Below, one piece after another: positions 6,538 through 10,517 of a stretch of DNA of 10,517 bases. The position numbers were made by a program, and so were the translations under genes. Source of the stretch: an uncultured Coriobacteriaceae bacterium (lineage in GTDB: Bacteria; Actinomycetota; Coriobacteriia; Coriobacteriales; Eggerthellaceae). The stretch lies in the NCBI GenBank assembly GCA_946623915.1, contig CAMORQ010000041.1:1-10517 (forward strand). The letters run 5' to 3'. The notes below the pieces were generated by a model, which saw only the letters and a program-made list of their open reading frames with translations, did not search any database and was not told the DNA's origin. Each line of letters starts with the position of its first letter. The stretch's first letter is position 1.

Positions 6538-7965
6538 ATGGCAACGACGATGCAGGAAATGCTGGACAACCGAGGCGCCATGAGCGCGAAGGGCAACGAC
6601 CCGTACAAGATCTACCTCGACGAGAGCGAGATCCCCACGCACTACTACAACGTGCGTGCCGACATGAAAACCGACCACCGTCCCATCATTAACCCGGGCA
6701 CGGGACAGCCGGCCACGCTCGAAGACCTGACCCCGGTGTTCTGCGAGGAACTGGCGAAGCAGGAACTGAACGACACCGACGCGTTCATCGAGATCCCCGA
6801 GGAGATTCGCGAGTTCTACAAGATGTACCGCCCATCCCCTCTCGTGCGCGCCACGTTCCTGGAAAAGCTGCTGGGCACGCCTGCGAAGATCTACTACAAG
6901 TTCGAGGGCGGCAACACGAGCGGTTCGCACAAGCTGAACAGCGCGATCGCGCAGGCCTACTACGCCAAGCAGCAGGGGCTGCGCGGCGTGACCACCGAAA
7001 CGGGAGCCGGTCAGTGGGGCACCGCGCTTTCCATGGCATGCAGCTTCTTCGACCTGGACTGCAAGGTGTACATGGTGCGCTGCAGCTACGAGCAGAAGCC
7101 GTTCCGCCGTGCGGTGATCGAAACGTATGGGGCGTCAATCGTGCCCTCCCCTTCCGACACCACCGAAGTCGGGCGCAAGATCCTCGAGCAGTTCGAAGAC
7201 CATTCGGGCAGCCTGGGCACGGCCATTTCCGAAGCGGTGGAAGTCGCCGTCACCAGCGATGGGTATAAATATGTGCTGGGCAGCGTACTGAACCAGGTGC
7301 TTATCCACCAGTCGATCATCGGCCTGGAAGCGAAAGCCGCGATGGACAGAATCGGCGTCTACCCCGACATCGTCATCGGGTGCGCAGGTGGCGGATCGAA
7401 CATGGGCGGGCTGATGGCGCCGTTCATGCGCGATAAGCTGCTCGGCGAAAAGGCGCCGCACTTCATCGCCGTCGAACCCGCGAGCTGCCCGTCCATGACG
7501 CGCGGCAAGTTCGCCTACGACTTCTGCGATTCGGGCCAGATAACGCCGCTTGCCAAAATGTACACGCTGGGCAACGGCTTCATGCCCAGCCCCAACCACG
7601 CCGGCGGCCTGCGCTACCACGGCATGAGCCCCATCCTCTCGCAGCTCTACCACGACGGTTTCCTGGACGAAGCGCGCGCCGTGGAGCAGACGTCCGTGTT
7701 CGACGCGGCCGTGCAGTTCGCCCGCGTCGAGGGCAACTTCCCCGCCCCCGAAAGCGCGCACGCCATTCGCGTGGCCATCGACGAGGCCTTGAAGTGCAAG
7801 GAAACCGGCGAGGAGAAAGTGATCCTGTTCGGGCTCACGGGTACAGGCTACTTCGACATGTACGCCTACGACGCCTACCTGAAGGGAACCATGAGCGACT
7901 ACACCCCCACCGATGAAGGCCTGGAGCGCGGCTTCGCCACTATTCCCGACTTCGGACTGGAATAG
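6538..7965 (+). CDS. trpB: tryptophan synthase beta chain, TrpB2 type
   Basis: This 475-residue pyridoxal-phosphate enzyme joins indole to a serine-derived aminoacrylate to make tryptophan. The PLP lysine is K132 in GNTSGSHKLNSAIAQ. The loop TTETGAGQWGTALS contains the catalytic glutamate E154, and the phosphate-binding loop is GCAGGGSNMGG (281-291). The SGSHK and GAGQWG forms (rather than TGAHK and GAGQHG), an N-terminal extension with the HYYN motif, and a length above 450 place it in the TrpB2 branch (tryptophan synthase beta-like, TIGR01415 type) rather than the common TrpB1. The ATG at 6538 has AGGAGG seven bases upstream; the in-frame ATGs at 6283 and 6442 lie inside the T-box leader or lack a ribosome site. 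The gene is alone, 158 nt after the T-box terminator, with no trpA or other trp gene beside it. Strong call on family; whether it pairs with a TrpA encoded elsewhere or acts on salvaged indole is open. Confidence 0.95.
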   Translation: MATTMQEMLDNRGAMSAKGNDPYKIYLDESEIPTHYYNVRADMKTDHRPIINPGTGQPATLEDLTPVFCEELAKQELNDTDAFIEIPEEIREFYKMYRPSPLVRATFLEKLLGTPAKIYYKFEGGNTSGSHKLNSAIAQAYYAKQQGLRGVTTETGAGQWGTALSMACSFFDLDCKVYMVRCSYEQKPFRRAVIETYGASIVPSPSDTTEVGRKILEQFEDHSGSLGTAISEAVEVAVTSDGYKYVLGSVLNQVLIHQSIIGLEAKAAMDRIGVYPDIVIGCAGGGSNMGGLMAPFMRDKLLGEKAPHFIAVEPASCPSMTRGKFAYDFCDSGQITPLAKMYTLGNGFMPSPNHAGGLRYHGMSPILSQLYHDGFLDEARAVEQTSVFDAAVQFARVEGNFPAPESAHAIRVAIDEALKCKETGEEKVILFGLTGTGYFDMYAYDAYLKGTMSDYTPTDEGLERGFATIPDFGLE

Positions 7966-7972
7966 CGACCGA

Positions 7973-8020
7973 GCGCCCTCTCCGCGTTGCGCCCTCCCTG
8001 CCGCCGAGCAGAGAGGGCGC
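7973..8020 (+). terminator. candidate hairpin terminator after trpB
   Basis: GCGCCCTCTC (7973-7982) and GAGAGGGCGC (8011-8020) are a perfect 10-bp inverted repeat beginning 8 nt after the trpB stop, with a 28-nt loop. There is no T-tract downstream, so it may act as a 3' stabilising or Rho-assisted end rather than a standard intrinsic terminator. Confidence 0.45.
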
Positions 8021-8038
8021 ACTCACGTGGGAGGGGCC

Positions 8039-8190
8039 CGTCGCGCCTGCGCGCGGCAGCTTGCCTGAGGGTGCTCGGCGCGCCTGCGCGCGGCAGCTTG
8101 CCTGAGGGTACCCGGCGCGCCTGCGCATTCGCGGCCATTGCCCGAGAGCGGTAGGCGCCCGTCGCACCTGCGCATTCGCGGCCATTGCCT
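8039..8190. repeat. four tandem imperfect repeat units
   Basis: Units begin at 8039, 8076, 8113 and 8160, with periods of 37, 37 and 47 nt. All share a core CGnCGCnCCTGCGC. Units 1 and 2 continue with GCGGCAGCTTGCCTGAGGGT and are nearly identical. Units 3 and 4 continue with ATTCGCGGCCATTGCC, identical to each other over that stretch. So the array is two pairs, A-A-B-B, on a common core. It is not CRISPR, because no unique spacers separate the units. No protein-like frame crosses it. It could be a REP-type or slippage-grown intergenic repeat. Confidence 0.75.
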
Positions 8191-8217
8191 TTGGCGTTTT
8201 CCCTCATTTTGGGCGCT
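8191..8217 (+). terminator. weak terminator-like element with T5 tail
   Basis: After the tandem units the plus strand has GCG, TTTT, CCC, a short loop, GGG, CGC and then TTTTT. The stem is short and interrupted by the T bulge, so this is only a possible second terminator for the trpB transcript, about 230 nt beyond its stop. Confidence 0.3.
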
Positions 8218-8224
8218 TTTTACG

Positions 8225-8411
8225 AGCGAGGGGCACCTGCGTGCACCAAATGGCGCCTCGTGCACCGACAATACGTATCAACAGGGGCCGAAAATGCCGC
8301 CTTCGAGCCTCGCCGTCAGCAAAAGCCCAGGTGGCGAATCTTCCAAAGCGGCCGCGATGCGGTGCGCGTTGCGCACGAGGCGCCATTTGGTGCATGCAGG
8401 TGCCCCTCGCT
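8225..8411. repeat. 187-nt element bounded by 39-nt inverted repeats (MITE-like shape)
   Basis: The arms at 8225-8263 and 8373-8411 are inverted copies with a single mismatch over 39 nt (a G/A difference in the CGTGCACC part). Each contains GGGGCACCTGC and CCAAATGGCGCC. The 109 nt between them encode nothing recognisable. The shape (long near-perfect terminal inverted repeats, short non-coding centre, intergenic site) is that of a miniature inverted-repeat element, but no target-site duplication is evident at the edges. As RNA it would form a very stable long hairpin. The arm core GCACCTGCG is also present in the nearby tandem unit at 8160. Confidence 0.7.
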
Positions 8412-8429
8412 TGCAACGAACGCCGATTC

Positions 8430-8477
8430 GGCGCCGGCCGCAACGCGGCGCCACGCTTTCGCACCGTCGCGCGGTGC
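8430..8477. other. two GC-rich hairpins past the dehydratase stop
   Basis: GGCGCCG/CGGCGCC (8430-8436 and 8446-8452, loop 9) and GCACCG/CGGTGC (8461-8466 and 8472-8477, loop 5) are perfect stems. On the minus strand they lie 46-93 nt past the stop of the nucleotide-sugar dehydratase gene. Neither is followed by a T-run. They could mark the 3' end of that transcript. Confidence 0.4.
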
Positions 8478-8522
8478 AACGCCCGATGACGTGCGCCATC
8501 GTGATGAGACAAGGGGCGCGCC

Positions 8523-10364
8523 CTAGTGGTTGGTGGTGTGGCGGTACGTGGGCACCGCGGACTCGAGGATGGCGATAGCCTCTTCGTCGGTCCCGTTGAT
8601 GGCCGACTCCAGGTCGGCAAGCTTGTGCTCAAACTCGTCGAAGGAGATGTCAACGCCCTTGGACACCATGATGGAACGGTTTTCGGTGGGCAGCGTGGAC
8701 TCTTCGTCCATCAGCAACTCTTCGTACATCTTTTCGCCGTCGCGCAAGCCGGTAAACTCGATCTTGATGTCCACGTCGGGTTCGTGGCCAGAAAGCTTGA
8801 TCAGGCTCTTCGCCAGCTCCACGATCTTCACCGGACGCCCCATGTCGAGGATGAAGATCTCACCGCCTTCGGCCAGACCGCCCGCCTGGATGACCAGGCG
8901 CGAAGCTTCCGGGACAGTCATGAAGTACCGCTCGATGTTGGGATGCGTGACCGTGACCGGACCGCCTGCCGCGATCTGCTTCTTGAACACGGGGATGACA
9001 CTGCCGTTGGAACCCAAGACGTTGCCGAAGCGCACCGCCGAATAGATGGTTTTCGAATTACGCGCGTAGTATTGCATGACCATCTCGCCCATGCGCTTGG
9101 TAGCGCCCATGACGCTGGTGGGGTTGACTGCCTTGTCAGTGGAAATGAAAATGAAGCGCTTCACCGCGTACTCGTCGGCGAGGCGCACGACGTTCAACGT
9201 ACCGAACACGTTGTTCTGCAGCGCCTCGCGGGGACAGATCTCCATGAGCGGAACATGCTTGTGCGCAGCGGCGTGGAACACCACGCCCGGACGATGCTTG
9301 GCAAACACGTCGTCGAGGCGGTCCTTATCGCACACGCTGCCGATTTCGATGATCACTTCGATGTCGGAATATAGCGAAACGAGTTCGTTGCGCAGCAGGT
9401 ACGCGTCGTTTTCGTACATGTCGAAGATGACGATCTTGCGCGGGGCGACCGTGCACAGCTGCCGGCACAATTCCGACCCGATGGAGCCGCCGCCGCCCGT
9501 AACCAGCACCGACTCGCCCGCAATGTATCCCGAAACCGAGCGCGTGTTCAGCATGACCTCGTCGCGGCCGAGCAAGTCGGCGACGTCTACGTCGCGCAAA
9601 GCCACGTCATCCAGTTCGTCGATGCGCAGCTCACGTACGTTGGGCAGCGTGCGCAACTTGCAGTCGGTGCGCGTGCATATGTCGTAAATGCGCTTGCGCT
9701 CTTCCAGCGTGGCCGAAGGGATGGCCACGACGATCTGTTCGATTTCGTAGGCTTCGACCAGGCTGAGGATGTCGTCGCTGCCACCGGCGACCTTCACCCC
9801 GTGGATGCGCGATCCCTGCTTTTCGGGATTATCGTCGGTAGCCACAACGGGCAGGCCCGGCATCAGCGGGTCGCGAGTGGCCATGCGGTCGATGACCAGC
9901 GAGCCCGTCTCGCCCGCGCCCACAACCAGCGTACGCAGACGCGACGGAGATTCGCCCGAAGAAAAACTGCGAGCGCGTGTGCGCAGGACGCGGAACAGGC
10001 CGCGCACCACACCGCACATCAGCATGAACAGCAGCCACGCCACCACGAACACGCGGATGGGAAGGCGCACGTCGATAACCCACAAAAACACAGCGCCGCC
10101 GAGCGTGGAAAGCGCGGTGGCCAGCATCAGCTTGACCGCCTCGTCGACGCTGGCGTATTCCCATAGGTTGTTGTACAGATGGAACAGGGCCAAGATGACG
10201 ACGTTGACCAGCGAGAGGATGCCGAGCGTGAAGAAAATCTCGTTGTTCACGAACACTTCGTGCACAACGCCGGTGAGCACCGAGGCGACATAATACGCCA
10301 AGTAGGTCGCCACCAGGTCGAACGCGATCAGCATCACGGTACGCTTTGTTATCTGCAAATTCAT
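8523..10364 (-). CDS. membrane-bound nucleotide-sugar 4,6-dehydratase (CapD/WbpM/PglF family)
   Basis: This 613-residue inner-membrane protein of the large SDR-type dehydratases probably acts on UDP-GlcNAc as the first step to a bacillosamine- or FucNAc-type sugar for surface glycans. Four transmembrane helices lie at about 8-30, 42-64, 80-98 and 104-124. A first Rossmann-like domain follows (LVVGAGETG, 146-154). The catalytic SDR domain has the NAD motif VTGGGGSIGSE (288-298), HAAAHKHVPLME, and ISTDKAVNPTSVMGATKR. T409, D410, K411, M419 and K423 occupy the same spacing as the catalytic residues of PglF, including methionine in place of the SDR tyrosine, a hallmark of WbpM/PglF enzymes. Length is normal for the group (about 600-660). 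The start ATG (10362-10364) has no clear ribosome site, and the likely promoter lies so close that the leader is very short. It is divergent from the FKBP-type gene. No other glycan genes are visible, so the sugar product cannot be named firmly. Confidence 0.9.
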   Translation of the reverse strand: MNLQITKRTVMLIAFDLVATYLAYYVASVLTGVVHEVFVNNEIFFTLGILSLVNVVILALFHLYNNLWEYASVDEAVKLMLATALSTLGGAVFLWVIDVRLPIRVFVVAWLLFMLMCGVVRGLFRVLRTRARSFSSGESPSRLRTLVVGAGETGSLVIDRMATRDPLMPGLPVVATDDNPEKQGSRIHGVKVAGGSDDILSLVEAYEIEQIVVAIPSATLEERKRIYDICTRTDCKLRTLPNVRELRIDELDDVALRDVDVADLLGRDEVMLNTRSVSGYIAGESVLVTGGGGSIGSELCRQLCTVAPRKIVIFDMYENDAYLLRNELVSLYSDIEVIIEIGSVCDKDRLDDVFAKHRPGVVFHAAAHKHVPLMEICPREALQNNVFGTLNVVRLADEYAVKRFIFISTDKAVNPTSVMGATKRMGEMVMQYYARNSKTIYSAVRFGNVLGSNGSVIPVFKKQIAAGGPVTVTHPNIERYFMTVPEASRLVIQAGGLAEGGEIFILDMGRPVKIVELAKSLIKLSGHEPDVDIKIEFTGLRDGEKMYEELLMDEESTLPTENRSIMVSKGVDISFDEFEHKLADLESAINGTDEEAIAILESAVPTYRHTTNH

Positions 10365-10385
10365 AGTGTGTCATTTTACACCAGG

Positions 10386-10394
10386 CTATATAAT
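10386..10394. promoter_or_regulatory. shared AT-rich promoter core between the dehydratase and FKBP genes
   Basis: TATAAT (10389-10394) is a perfect plus-strand -10 for the FKBP gene, about 39 nt before its ATG; no good -35 is visible. The same bases read on the minus strand as ATTATATAG and could serve as the -10 for the dehydratase gene, giving a leader of only about 10-15 nt. Both promoters would overlap in this 68-nt divergent gap. Confidence 0.5.
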
Positions 10395-10432
10395 CACAGC
10401 AGAAAGACACGGCGATATCAGGAAGGCAACCT

Positions 10433-10517
10433 ATGAGCAACGCGGGCAAAAAGGTGAAGGTCCACTACGTTGGCACTCTCGACGACGGCACGGAATTCGA
10501 TTCGTCGCTCAAGCGCG
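10433..10517 (+). CDS. FKBP-type peptidyl-prolyl cis-trans isomerase, 5' part only
   Basis: The frame starts at ATG 10433-10435 with AGGAAGG six bases upstream and is open to the window edge (28 codons). The visible N-terminus, KKVKVHYVGTLDDGTEFDSS, is the first beta-hairpin of FKBP domains, with the V-x-Y-x-G-x-L-x-D-G-x-x-F-D-S-S pattern that is nearly invariant in FKBP and SlyD-type isomerases. Such proteins speed proline isomerisation during folding. The cut prevents telling a small FKBP from a SlyD-like protein with an inserted flap and metal-binding tail. It starts near the mature domain with no signal peptide, so it is probably cytoplasmic. Confidence 0.88.
   Translation, partial: MSNAGKKVKVHYVGTLDDGTEFDSSLKR

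Noticed and set aside
7135..8022. Minus-strand open frame opposite trpB
   Set aside because: Antisense shadow of a strongly conserved PLP enzyme; no ribosome site or recognisable motif.
8039..8190. CRISPR array
   Set aside because: Units abut each other without unique spacers, vary in sequence, and no cas gene is present.
7966..8522. Small protein genes in the trpB-dehydratase gap
   Set aside because: Open frames on both strands are repetitive, Arg/Ala/Pro-rich, lack ribosome sites and span the repeat units and inverted arms.

Overview
The window looks like a piece of a high-GC Gram-positive chromosome, most likely a member of the Coriobacteriia (Eggerthellaceae-like). The reasons are high GC with strong third-position G/C bias, clear AGGAG-type ribosome sites, a class B sortase, an actinobacterial-style gene mix and a T-box leader. 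The lineage is an inference from gene content and protein style, not from a search. It reads as ordinary chromosomal core and near-core sequence. I see no phage, insertion sequence, CRISPR array, tRNA or rRNA.

Layout, left to right. On the minus strand, read from right to left, purM (AIR synthetase) and purN (GAR formyltransferase) are joined with 1 nt between them. They are followed after about 50 nt by a divergent XdhC/CoxI-like gene that runs off the left edge. Further right, also on the minus strand, a 38-residue single-pass membrane protein (3974-4090) precedes a class B sortase by 15 nt. The sortase reading frame is broken by one extra base just after the catalytic region. Next on the minus strand is a 565-residue two-domain polyphosphate kinase 2 (Pap-type polyphosphate:AMP phosphotransferase).

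Divergent from it on the plus strand is the most informative regulatory element here. It consists of a strong promoter, a tRNA-Trp-sensing T-box leader (UGG specifier, UGGC bulge fitting discriminator G73 of bacterial tRNA-Trp, mutually exclusive antiterminator and terminator) and a TrpB2-type tryptophan synthase beta chain. The gene stands alone, without trpA or other trp genes next to it, which suggests tryptophan made from indole, or a beta chain whose partner lies elsewhere.

Between trpB and the next gene lies a 557-nt non-coding stretch (7966-8522). It is full of repeats: a hairpin after trpB, four tandem imperfect units of 37-47 nt, a pair of 39-nt inverted arms enclosing 109 nt (MITE-like in shape), and two GC-rich hairpins. 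To the right, a membrane-bound CapD/WbpM/PglF-type nucleotide-sugar 4,6-dehydratase runs on the minus strand. Divergent from it, across a shared AT-rich promoter region, is the start of an FKBP-type peptidyl-prolyl isomerase that runs off the right edge.

The genes do not form one pathway: the window joins purine synthesis, surface protein anchoring, polyphosphate/nucleotide metabolism, tryptophan supply and surface glycan synthesis. I found no convincing novel multi-gene system. The best leads are the tRNA-Trp T-box on an orphan trpB2, the small membrane protein paired with the sortase, the sortase frameshift, the unusual XdhC-like protein and the intergenic repeat cluster.
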